A stretch of DNA of 64,000 nt from Myxococcales bacterium (GTDB lineage Bacteria > Myxococcota > Polyangia > Nannocystales > Nannocystaceae). The stretch spans positions 1 through 64,000 of the forward strand of contig JAEUJW010000009.1 in NCBI GenBank assembly GCA_016793465.1. Direction: 5' to 3'. Numbering within the stretch: the first letter of the stretch is position 1; every line of letters begins with the position of its first letter. Below the pieces are notes generated by a model. That model saw nothing but the letters and a program-made list of their open reading frames with translations, was not told the DNA's origin and did not search any database. Shown here piece after piece: positions 27,926-35,119 of the stretch. Both the position numbers and the translations under genes were made by a program.

Positions 27926-30001
27926 GTGAGCGACCCCGTCACGGTGTTCATGCTCGTGGTCTCCGGCCTGCTCGTGGTCGGGACGGTGGGCGAGCAGATC
28001 TTCGCGCGGACCGGGGTGCCGGCGGTGATCTGGCTGATCCTGCTCGGCGTGCTGACGCGGGTCGCGGGCATCGTGCCGACGACAGTGATCACGGGGCTGG
28101 CGCCGTTCTTCATGGCGCTCGCGCTCGTCATCATCCTGTTCGATGCGGGGCGTCACCTGACCTTTTGGTCAGACAACGAGGCGGTGCCCGAGCGCGACCG
28201 CAAGCGGGCGCTGCTGCTGGCGGTGCTCGGGTTCTTCGGCACCATGGTGCCGGTCGCGCTGCTCAGCATGGGGCTGTACGCGCTGAAGATCCTGCCGGCG
28301 TGGAGCTGGACGCACGCGTTCATGCTCGGGTCGCTGATGGGCGCGGGCGCGGGCGAGGTGTTCTTGCCGTCTCTGGGGCAGCGCACCGACGCGGGGGCGG
28401 TCGCGCTGCTGCGCCGCGAGGCGTCGATCACCAAGGCGATGGCGGTCATCGGGACGGTGCTGTTCCTCGACCTCATGAGCCCGCGGGTGGCGGAGGGCCG
28501 GCTGTGGCTGGCGCTGGTGGCGGCCTTCGGGTTCGCGCTGCTGTTCGGGCTGGTGGTCGGGGCGGCGTGGATCTTGCTGCTGCAGCGGCTGGTCGGGAAC
28601 CCGCGGATCTATCTGTATACGCTGGCGGCGATGATCGCGGTGTACGTGCTGTCCGAGACGGCGGGCGGCTCGGGGCCGCTGTCGGTGCTGCTGTTCGGGG
28701 TGGCGCTCGGCAACGCGGAGACGGTGATCGGGCTGCGCCGCGGGGCCGCGGCGGTGGCGGGCGAGACCGGCACGGTGCACGCGGCGCTGGCGGACCACGA
28801 CGGGACCATCCAGTTCGTGCGCACGCTGACGTTCGCGCTGGTCGGGCTGATGCTGGCGCCGCCGTGGGGGCCGCTGGTGATGGGCGTGGCGCTCGGGTTC
28901 CTGCCGCTGATCGTCCGCCTGCTGGTGGCGCGCTTCGTGCTCAGCGCGAGCGACCACGCGGAGCGGGCGACGCTCGGCGGGGTGGCGCCGCGCGGGCTGG
29001 CGACGGTGGCCCTGGCGACGCTGGCGCTGCAGCACGGGCTGCGCGGCAGCGGGGAGATGATGACGCTGGTGTTCTCGGCGGTGACCACGAGCGTGGTGCT
29101 GTTCACCGTGGGGCTGCAGCACGACAGGGCGAAGGCGGGCGAGAAGCCGGCGGCGGAGCGGCCGGTCGAGGCCAGGCCGCCGGCGCGCTTGCAGGCGCCG
29201 CCGGCGGGGGTCGACGCGCGGGCGCCGACGATGCGCGAGCCGACGCTGCGCGCGGACGAGGAGGCCGACGGCGGGCGTGTGGTCGCGGCGAGCGAGGCGG
29301 TGGGGTTCACGCGGGTCGATGTGCCGGCCGCGCCGCTGCCCGACGAGCCGCTGCCGCCGGTGCTGGCGTCGCCGCTGGCGACGCGGCCGGTCGCGATCGA
29401 GTCGTTCGCGGATCCCATGAAGCAGTCGGGGCGGACGGTGGTGTCGGAGCCGACGCAGCAGGGGGGCAGGGGCGCGGTCGCGGAGCAGACGGGGCGGACG
29501 GTGGTTTCGGAGCCGGGGCGGACGGTGTCAGAGCCGACGCAGCAGACGGGGCGGACGGTGATGTCGGAGCCGATGCAGCAGGCGGGCAGGGGCGCGGTCG
29601 CGGAGCAGACGGGGCGGACGGTGGTGTCGGAGCCGGCGCAGACGGGGCGGACGGTGGTGGCGGGGACGCGGGCGCCGCTGGTCGGCATGCAGGAGGCGCC
29701 GAGCGGCGTAAGCGCGGCGATCGACCGCGAGCTGGCGGTGCCGCGGCCGGGCGGACGGGCGCCGGAGGTGTACATGCCGACGTTGCCGACGATCGACGCG
29801 GCCCGGGCCCACGGGGAGAACCCGCTCGACTCGGCGATGGCGCGGGCGCTGGCGAAGCGGCCGGAGGCGGTGCCGCCGGGGCGTGCGCGCGGGGCCGGCG
29901 AGTTCGACGCGCCGCCGCCGAGTTTTATTAAATTCGAGGGGGCGACCGAGGCGGACACGTCGCGGGTGCTCGACGACCTCGAGGCGCCGGAGAAGAAGTG
30001 A
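27926..30001 (+). CDS. Cation/proton antiporter with long repetitive cytoplasmic tail
   Basis: 691 residues, GTG start at 27926. Residues 1-400 form about 12 helices in the CPA1/CPA2 monovalent cation:proton antiporter fold; the segments GVPAVIWLILLGVLTR, LFDAGRHLTF (helix with the ion-binding acid), GSLMGAGAGEVFL and GGVAPRGLATVALATLAL match the family. Residues about 400-691 are predicted disordered and include at least five TGRTV(V/M)SEP-type repeats with QQ(G/A)GRGAVAEQ spacers. Na+ or K+ exchange at the inner membrane is the expected role. The tail is far longer than in typical NhaP proteins. The stop is one base from the next ATG, so the downstream gene is coupled. Confidence 0.85.
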   Translation: MSDPVTVFMLVVSGLLVVGTVGEQIFARTGVPAVIWLILLGVLTRVAGIVPTTVITGLAPFFMALALVIILFDAGRHLTFWSDNEAVPERDRKRALLLAVLGFFGTMVPVALLSMGLYALKILPAWSWTHAFMLGSLMGAGAGEVFLPSLGQRTDAGAVALLRREASITKAMAVIGTVLFLDLMSPRVAEGRLWLALVAAFGFALLFGLVVGAAWILLLQRLVGNPRIYLYTLAAMIAVYVLSETAGGSGPLSVLLFGVALGNAETVIGLRRGAAAVAGETGTVHAALADHDGTIQFVRTLTFALVGLMLAPPWGPLVMGVALGFLPLIVRLLVARFVLSASDHAERATLGGVAPRGLATVALATLALQHGLRGSGEMMTLVFSAVTTSVVLFTVGLQHDRAKAGEKPAAERPVEARPPARLQAPPAGVDARAPTMREPTLRADEEADGGRVVAASEAVGFTRVDVPAAPLPDEPLPPVLASPLATRPVAIESFADPMKQSGRTVVSEPTQQGGRGAVAEQTGRTVVSEPGRTVSEPTQQTGRTVMSEPMQQAGRGAVAEQTGRTVVSEPAQTGRTVVAGTRAPLVGMQEAPSGVSAAIDRELAVPRPGGRAPEVYMPTLPTIDAARAHGENPLDSAMARALAKRPEAVPPGRARGAGEFDAPPPSFIKFEGATEADTSRVLDDLEAPEKK
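29420..29660 (+). repeat. In-frame repeats in antiporter tail (TGRTVVSEP type)
   Basis: Repeated units of about 27-75 bp built on CGGACGGTGGTGTCGGAGCC encode TGRTVVSEP-like peptides, interspersed with (Q)QGGRGAVAEQ. At least five partial copies are visible in 240 bp. They keep the reading frame. Confidence 0.8.
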
Positions 30002-30002
30002 C

Positions 30003-30494
30003 ATGGGCTGGCGGGTGGTCGAGCGGCGGATCGGCAAGGCCGGGGGGATCAAGCAGCGCGAGGCCCGGCAGCGCGAGTGGGACCGCAAGTACGGCGAGGA
30101 CAGCTGGGCGATCGGCTACATGATCGACGACGAGTTCGTGCGGCAGGAGGACGCGCTCGAGTCGGTCTATTATAAAAGTTACGAGCGACACTTCGCGGAG
30201 CACCCCGAGGACCTCGAGGCGCTGATCGGGCTGGCGAGGGTGCTGCGAAATCCGCACGCGGAGGCGACGACCGGGGTCGACCTGCAGGTGCCGGCGATCA
30301 TGGACTACCTGAAGCGGCGCGGGCTGGCGCTGCGGGGGCGCGAGGTGGTCGACATCGGCACGTGGAACGGGGCGGCGTCGCATCCGATCAGCGTGCACCT
30401 CAGCCCGTTGACGATCCGCTGCGCGGCGGAGCCGGAGCGCTCGCTCGAGGAGTTCTGGCAGCACCGCAAGGTGCTCGTCCTGTGGGAGGACTGA
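30003..30494 (+). CDS. Unrecognised 163-residue cytosolic protein
   Basis: 163 residues starting at 30003, one base after the antiporter stop, so co-translated with it. It has no signal peptide or membrane helix. The sequence is rich in aromatic and charged residues, with apparently structured blocks: SWAIGYMIDDEFVRQEDALE, YYKSYERHF, GLARVLRNPHAEATTGVDL, and GTWNGAASHPISVHLSPL. The N-terminus is basic (RRIGKAGGIKQREARQREWDRK). The family is not recognised; conservation of residues such as N-P-H-A suggests a real folded enzyme or binding protein. It is convergent with the next gene, with 3 bp between the stops. A role linked to the antiporter is only positional inference. Confidence 0.65.
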   Translation: MGWRVVERRIGKAGGIKQREARQREWDRKYGEDSWAIGYMIDDEFVRQEDALESVYYKSYERHFAEHPEDLEALIGLARVLRNPHAEATTGVDLQVPAIMDYLKRRGLALRGREVVDIGTWNGAASHPISVHLSPLTIRCAAEPERSLEEFWQHRKVLVLWED

Positions 30495-30497
30495 GGC

Positions 30498-31577
30498 TCA
30501 GGACTTCGGCGGGTTGGTCAGGTTGGTGAGCGCGGCGCGGGCGCGGGCGACGAGGTCGCCGACGTAGGTCGCGGCGGAGGTGGTCGAGGCCTCCTGGGCC
30601 TGGGCCCGGGCGAGCATGGTGCCGAGGTCGGGGGGGCGCGTGGGGTCGTCGGTGTCGCCGCGCTGGATGGCCTGGAGCACGTTGATGAGCATGCGCTCGC
30701 TGGCGGCGCGCTCCTGCTCGAGGTGGCGGCGGACGATGATCGAGCGGGCCAGCCAGACGCCGAGGGCGACGATGACGAGCACGAGCAGCCAGACGGCGAG
30801 CTCGCCGGCCTTTTGGCCCTGGTTCATGACCTTGTCGAGGCGGGCCCAGAAGTCGTCGTCGAGGCCGCCGAGCTTCTGGTCGACCTGCAGCTCGACGAAC
30901 GCGTCGTGGGCGCCGAGCACGGCCTGGCGGGTGACCTCGCGCGAGAGGCGGCCGACGGCGGGGACCATCTCGTCGTCGAGGGCGCGCTTGAGGGCGGGCA
31001 CGATGCGCTCGGCGATCAGGTGGTCGAGCGCGGGGCCGAGGTTGTGCTCGAGGACGTGCTGCAGGGCGGGGCCGAGGTCGTCGCGCAGGATCTTGCCGGT
31101 GCTCTCGCCGAAGGTGGCGATGGTGGTGCGGGTGATCGCGTCGACGAACGATCTCGCCTGCTGGCGGTTGGCGGGCGAGAGGGCGGCGCCGACGGCCCCG
31201 CCGACGATGTCCTCGACGGCGCGGGTGAGCGAGGGGGAGATCTTGCTGTCGAGCTCGCGGGCGACGGAGCCGGCGATCTGCCGCACGAAGTCGTCGGTCA
31301 GCTGGCGCAGCCTGGCGGCGCGCTGTTCGTCGGTGAGCTCGTCGAGGGCGCCGCTGGTGATCGCTTCGCTGAGGTCGTGCGCGGCCTTCTGGATGTCCGG
31401 GAGGTCGACCAGGCGGCGCAGGAGCTCCTGGTTCTCGGGGTCGTTGAGCGCCTTCAGGGTCTCGTTGAGGCCGGCGGGCACGACCCTGCGGGTGAGCCTC
31501 TCGGCGCCGGTCGCACAGGCCAGGGGGGCGGTCGCAAGCAGGAGGGCGACCGCCAGCGTGGAGGCGCGACGGGGCAT
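30498..31577 (-). CDS. Helical lipoprotein with one membrane segment
   Basis: About 359 residues from the ATG at 31577 (an earlier start at 31592 is possible). Signal peptide with lipobox P-L-A-C21. A long all-alpha region (about 30-265) resembles repeated helices (DLGPALQHVLEHNLGPALDHLI). Then there is one membrane helix at about 270-292 (ELAVWLLVLVIVALGVWLA), a basic stop-transfer RRHLEQERAASER and a C-terminal cytosolic tail. Lipid anchor plus membrane helix implies a periplasmic helical domain tethered at both ends, or the first helix may be a normal signal anchor. Function unknown. It lies 75 bp downstream of prmC on the same strand and may be in its operon. Confidence 0.65.
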   Translation of the reverse strand: MPRRASTLAVALLLATAPLACATGAERLTRRVVPAGLNETLKALNDPENQELLRRLVDLPDIQKAAHDLSEAITSGALDELTDEQRAARLRQLTDDFVRQIAGSVARELDSKISPSLTRAVEDIVGGAVGAALSPANRQQARSFVDAITRTTIATFGESTGKILRDDLGPALQHVLEHNLGPALDHLIAERIVPALKRALDDEMVPAVGRLSREVTRQAVLGAHDAFVELQVDQKLGGLDDDFWARLDKVMNQGQKAGELAVWLLVLVIVALGVWLARSIIVRRHLEQERAASERMLINVLQAIQRGDTDDPTRPPDLGTMLARAQAQEASTTSAATYVGDLVARARAALTNLTNPPKS

Positions 31578-31667
31578 CGGACGGCACAGCATACGCCAAG
31601 GCGAGCGGGCGATGCGACGGGGGCGCAGGTCCGGAGCTGGTCGCCGGTTGTGGAGGCGGCGGCTCGC

Positions 31668-32561
31668 TTATGGGCGGGTGCCGGCGAGCACGCGCTCGAT
31701 GCCGCCGAGGTCGCGGCGGGCGGCGACGTCGACGAAGCCGTGGCCCTGCAGGATGTCGCGGGTGAGGTCGGCCTGGCCGGCGCCGATCTCGAGCAGGATG
31801 CGGCCGCCGGGGGCGAGCACGCCGGGGCGGGCGGCGGCGGCGACGAGGCGGCGCACGAGGTCGAGGCCGTCGGGGCCGCCGTCGAGGGCGAGGCGGGGTT
31901 CGAAGTCGCGGACCTCGGGCTGGAGCTCGCGGATGTCGGCGCTGGGGATGTAGGGGAGGTTGGCGGCGAGGGCGTCGAGGGGGTGCTCGAGGGCGAGGCC
32001 GTCGAGCAGGTCGGCGCGGGAGAAGGAGATGTCGAGGGCGAGGCGGGCGGCGTTGTCGCGGGCGACGGCGAGGGCGTCGTCGGAGCGGTCGCTGGCGGAC
32101 ACGTGGGCGTCGCGGCGGGCGTGCTTGACGGCGAGGGCGATCGCGCCGGAGCCGGTGCCGATGTCGTGCACGCGGACGGGGGCGGGTGCGAAGGGGAGGT
32201 CCTCGAGCAGCCAGTCGACGAGGTGCTCGGTCTCGGGGCGGGGGATGAGCACGCGGCGATCGACGGCGAGGTCGAGGCCGAGGGCGTGGAAGCCGCGGCG
32301 GCCGGCGATGTAGGCGACGGGCTCGCGGGCGAGGCGGCGGCGGATCAGGTCGCGCAGCACGGCGCGCGCGGGCTCGGGCACGACCTGGTCGAAGCGCAGG
32401 TAGATCTGCATGCGGGCCACGCCGAGGGCCTGCGCGAGCAGGTGCTCGGCGTCGACGCGGGGCTCGTCGAGGCCGGCGCGGGTGAACCGCTCGTGCGTCC
32501 ACTGCAGCAGCTCGGACACGGTCCACGGCTGCTCGCGGGTCGGACGGGGGTCGGCGGGCAT
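31668..32561 (-). CDS. prmC: Release factor glutamine N5-methyltransferase PrmC/HemK
   Basis: 297 residues. Methylates the glutamine of the GGQ motif in peptide chain release factors, using SAM, in the cytosol. The N-terminal helical domain has VDAEHLLAQALG. The enzyme core shows the SAM motif H-D-I-G-T-G-S-G-A-I and the active-site N201-L-P-Y204 with flanking IPSADI, the normal PrmC form of the (D/N)PPY motif. The segment FEPRLALDGGPDGLDLVRRL is diagnostic of PrmC. The start at the ATG at 32561 gives a normal length. A perfect CTGTCC-N4-GGACAG inverted repeat lies 56 bp upstream. No prfA is adjacent here. Confidence 0.95.
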   Translation of the reverse strand: MPADPRPTREQPWTVSELLQWTHERFTRAGLDEPRVDAEHLLAQALGVARMQIYLRFDQVVPEPARAVLRDLIRRRLAREPVAYIAGRRGFHALGLDLAVDRRVLIPRPETEHLVDWLLEDLPFAPAPVRVHDIGTGSGAIALAVKHARRDAHVSASDRSDDALAVARDNAARLALDISFSRADLLDGLALEHPLDALAANLPYIPSADIRELQPEVRDFEPRLALDGGPDGLDLVRRLVAAAARPGVLAPGGRILLEIGAGQADLTRDILQGHGFVDVAARRDLGGIERVLAGTRP

Positions 32562-32616
32562 GGCCGGCGGAGTGTAGCGGGCGGGGGATCCGCGAGGGGG
32601 CGCGGGGGCGTGAGAT

Positions 32617-32632
32617 CTGTCCGTGGGGACAG
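32617..32632. repeat. CTGTCC-GTGG-GGACAG inverted repeat upstream of prmC
   Basis: Perfect 6-bp arms with a 4-nt centre, 56 bp before the prmC start. The best example of the 16-nt 6-4-6 element that recurs in this window. Confidence 0.6.
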
Positions 32633-32757
32633 GCGGCGCCGCTGCCCGCGCGGGCTATCGGCCGGCGCGCGTTAGGCGTGGATGATGGTGACGACGCGCC
32701 CGCTCGTCGATGAACAGCGCCAGCGGGCGAGGTCGGGGCCCGGGTCTCGAGCGGCGC

Positions 32758-33189
32758 TCAGGCGGCGGGGCGGGCGAACGCGAGGCGGGCGAACAGCAGG
32801 GCGGTGAGCAGGCAGATGAGCACGGGGATCAGCGAGCCGGGGCCGTGATAGAGGGCCGTGCCGAGCGGCGAGTCGGAGGCGCGGAGGTCGAGGAGGGTGT
32901 AGACGAGCGAGGCGGCGAGCATGAGGCGCGAGAAGTCGCGCTGCAGGCGCGGGTCCTCGCAGCGCAGGCCCATGAGGGCGACGATCGCGGCGATGACGAG
33001 CATGTGCAGGTAGACCCAGCGGATGGCGTCGTCGTAGTGCGGGGACGTCAGGACGGCGTGGGGGACCTCGAACTCGGCGAGGCTGGCCTCGGCGCCGCGC
33101 GCGAGGATGCCGGCGGCGGGCACGGCGTGGAGGCCGGCGATGCCGAGGCAGGTCTTGCGGAAGCCGGGGAGCGGGGCGGCGGGCGACAT
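32758..33189 (-). CDS. Small four-helix membrane protein
   Basis: 143 residues from the ATG at 33189 (an ATG six codons earlier is possible). Four hydrophobic segments are visible: CLGIAGLHAVPAAGIL, WVYLHMLVIAAIVALMGL, LMLAASLVYTLLDLRA and LIPVLICLLTALLFARLAFA. Charged loops include an acidic/His-containing stretch (EFEVPHAVLTSPHYDDAIRW). No family recognised. It stands alone: 134 bp from the SPFH gene and 196 bp from prmC, both on the same strand. Codon usage fits the genome. Inner-membrane location is predicted; function unknown. Confidence 0.6.
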   Translation of the reverse strand: MSPAAPLPGFRKTCLGIAGLHAVPAAGILARGAEASLAEFEVPHAVLTSPHYDDAIRWVYLHMLVIAAIVALMGLRCEDPRLQRDFSRLMLAASLVYTLLDLRASDSPLGTALYHGPGSLIPVLICLLTALLFARLAFARPAA

Positions 33190-33323
33190 GCGGCGATGCT
33201 GGCACATCGCGGACCGGCGCGCAGGTCGGGCCGCGCGTGCCGGAGGTGAGCGACGAGCTTTCTTCGCCGAACCACCCGCCTGTCCTCGCTGCCGCGGGCT
33301 GCTTGTTTCGGCCGCGGACCGGG

Positions 33324-34211
33324 TCAGGCGGGTTGTTCGGCGTGGTTTTGCGGGGGGACCATCATGGCGGCGTCGGCGGCCCGGACCTCGCCGGGTTGCC
33401 AGCCGCGGAAGGCGACGGTGCGGTGGGGTCGGAGCAGGGACAGGGCGTAGAGCTGCTGGTAGGCGGCGTGCACGGGCGGGTCGCGGCGCAGCTCGGCGAG
33501 GGCGCGGCCGACGGCGAGGGGGTACTGGGCGCGGGCCTCGGCGACGAGGGGTGCGACGGCGGCGGCGGTGTCGGCGTCGAGGGAGGCGACGGCGAGGCGG
33601 CCGCGCTCCTGGATCTCGGCGCGGGCGCGCTCGAGGCGGGCGTTGATGGTGGTGAGCAGGTCGCGGGCCACGGCGGGCAGCACGTGCACGTCGCGGATGC
33701 GGACGCTGTTGATCTGCAGGCCCCAGGCTTTGGTCTGGGCGTCGATGTCGGCGCGCAGGAGGTCGGCGAGCTCGTCGTGGGAGGCGAGGATCTCGTGGAA
33801 CGTGCGCTCGCCGAGCACGGCGGTGGCGGCCCGCGCGACCAGGTTGGGCAGGGCGGCCTGCCAGTCGGCGACGGCGAAGGTGGCGCGCGCGGGGTCGAGG
33901 ACGCGGAGCTCGAGCCAGAGGTCGACGGTGACGCTGGTGCCGCGGGCGTCGTTGACGGCGACGCCGGGGAAGCGGCGGCCGTCGCGGCGCAGCGAGACGT
34001 CGTGCACGCGGACCCACGGGAGCGCGCGCGCGGGCAGGAAGTGCAGGCCGGGGCGCTCCAGGGTGCGGACGTGCTTGCCGAAGCGGGTGACCAGCGCGGC
34101 CTCGTTGTCGTCGACCTGGACGGTGAGGGCGCGCAGCGCGAGGGCGATCAGCGGGAGCACGAGGAGGCCGAGGCCGAGGCCGATGAGGAGCTGGGTGAGG
34201 CTGGGGGTCAT
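33324..34211 (-). CDS. SPFH/band-7 (stomatin/prohibitin-like) membrane protein
   Basis: 295 residues. One N-terminal membrane helix (LLIGLGLGLLVLPLIALAL) is followed by an SPFH domain: VDDNEAALVTRFGKHVRTLERPGLHFL is the classic band-7 opening, and LVARAATAVLGERTFHEIL and INSVRIRDVHVLPAV are later signature pieces. Then comes a helical coiled-coil-like part and a short tail ending in NHAEQPA. SPFH proteins form large membrane rings that organise proteases or transporters (HflK/HflC type). It is the second of two consecutive SPFH genes, 16 bp after the other, and both follow the SulP-carbonic anhydrase fusion, probably in one operon. Confidence 0.85.
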   Translation of the reverse strand: MTPSLTQLLIGLGLGLLVLPLIALALRALTVQVDDNEAALVTRFGKHVRTLERPGLHFLPARALPWVRVHDVSLRRDGRRFPGVAVNDARGTSVTVDLWLELRVLDPARATFAVADWQAALPNLVARAATAVLGERTFHEILASHDELADLLRADIDAQTKAWGLQINSVRIRDVHVLPAVARDLLTTINARLERARAEIQERGRLAVASLDADTAAAVAPLVAEARAQYPLAVGRALAELRRDPPVHAAYQQLYALSLLRPHRTVAFRGWQPGEVRAADAAMMVPPQNHAEQPA

Positions 34212-34227
34212 GGTGGACTCGCGGGGG

Positions 34228-35094
34228 TCAGGCGGGGTCGTTGAGGAAGAGGGTGCGGCTCTCGGCGTGGGTCTCGTCGCGGCGGCGGGCGACGTAGTCG
34301 GCGAGCGTGCCGGCGCGGGCGAGGTCGGCGAGGTGGCGGCCGAGCGTGAGGATCTCGGCCTCGGCGGCGGCGGCGTGGGCGCGGGCGATGGCGACGCCGT
34401 CGTGGGCGGACAGCGTGCGCTGCTGGCACTCGCCCTGGGCGCGGAAGAACGCGGCGTCGGCCTCGGCCTCGGCCTGGATGACGGCGTTGAGGCCGTCGGC
34501 GAGGTCGTCGGGCGGGGTGATGTCGACGAGGTCGACGGCGATGAAGGCGACGCCGTAGCGGGCGCCGATGCGCTCGTTGCAGGCGGCCTCGATGCGGCGG
34601 CGCAGGCGGGCGAGCTCGCGGCGGATGGTCGCGTAGGAGCCGGCGTGGCGGATCCAGTCGGCGTCGTTGGGGTCGGGGGTGGCCTCGAAGGCGGCGACCT
34701 CGGCGCGGAGGATGCAGGCGAACAGGTCCTTGACGTGGTCGACCGGGGTGGTGAGGTCGAACAGCAGGCGCTCGAGCTCGGGGACCACGGGGACCCAGCG
34801 GACGGCGCAGTCGAAGCGGAGGATCGTGCCGTCGGCGGCCATGACGCGCAGGCCGTGCTGCTCGCCGATGAACTCGATGGTCTGCTCGTGGGTGGAGACC
34901 ACGAGGGCGCGGTCCCACGGGGCCTTGAAGTGGAGGCCGGGGCCGTGGGTCAGCAGCGCGGCGTCGGGGCCGTGGCGGGCGGCGCCGAAGCGGGTGAGCA
35001 CGGCGACGTGGCCCTCGTCGACGCGGAACACGCTGAGGGAGGTCACCGCGAGGGCGAGGAGGGCGAGGCCGAGGAGGACGCCGAGTGGGAGCAT
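34228..35094 (-). CDS. SPFH/band-7 (HflK/HflC-like) membrane protein
   Basis: 288 residues. Membrane helix (LPLGVLLGLALLALAVTSLSVFRV), then the SPFH opening VDEGHVAVLTRFGAARHG...THGPGLHFKAPWDRALVVSTHEQTIEF (in parts) and AADGTILRFDCAVRWVP, much like HflC. The coiled part ends with AEAEADAAFFRAQGECQQRTL. With the next gene it forms a heteromeric pair, as HflK with HflC do. It starts 25 bp after the SulP-gammaCA stop. No FtsH gene is in the window. A role in organising the SulP transporter in the membrane is an inference from gene order. Confidence 0.83.
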   Translation of the reverse strand: MLPLGVLLGLALLALAVTSLSVFRVDEGHVAVLTRFGAARHGPDAALLTHGPGLHFKAPWDRALVVSTHEQTIEFIGEQHGLRVMAADGTILRFDCAVRWVPVVPELERLLFDLTTPVDHVKDLFACILRAEVAAFEATPDPNDADWIRHAGSYATIRRELARLRRRIEAACNERIGARYGVAFIAVDLVDITPPDDLADGLNAVIQAEAEADAAFFRAQGECQQRTLSAHDGVAIARAHAAAAEAEILTLGRHLADLARAGTLADYVARRRDETHAESRTLFLNDPA

Positions 35095-35119
35095 CGTGGG
35101 AGGTCCGTGAGGTGAGGGG

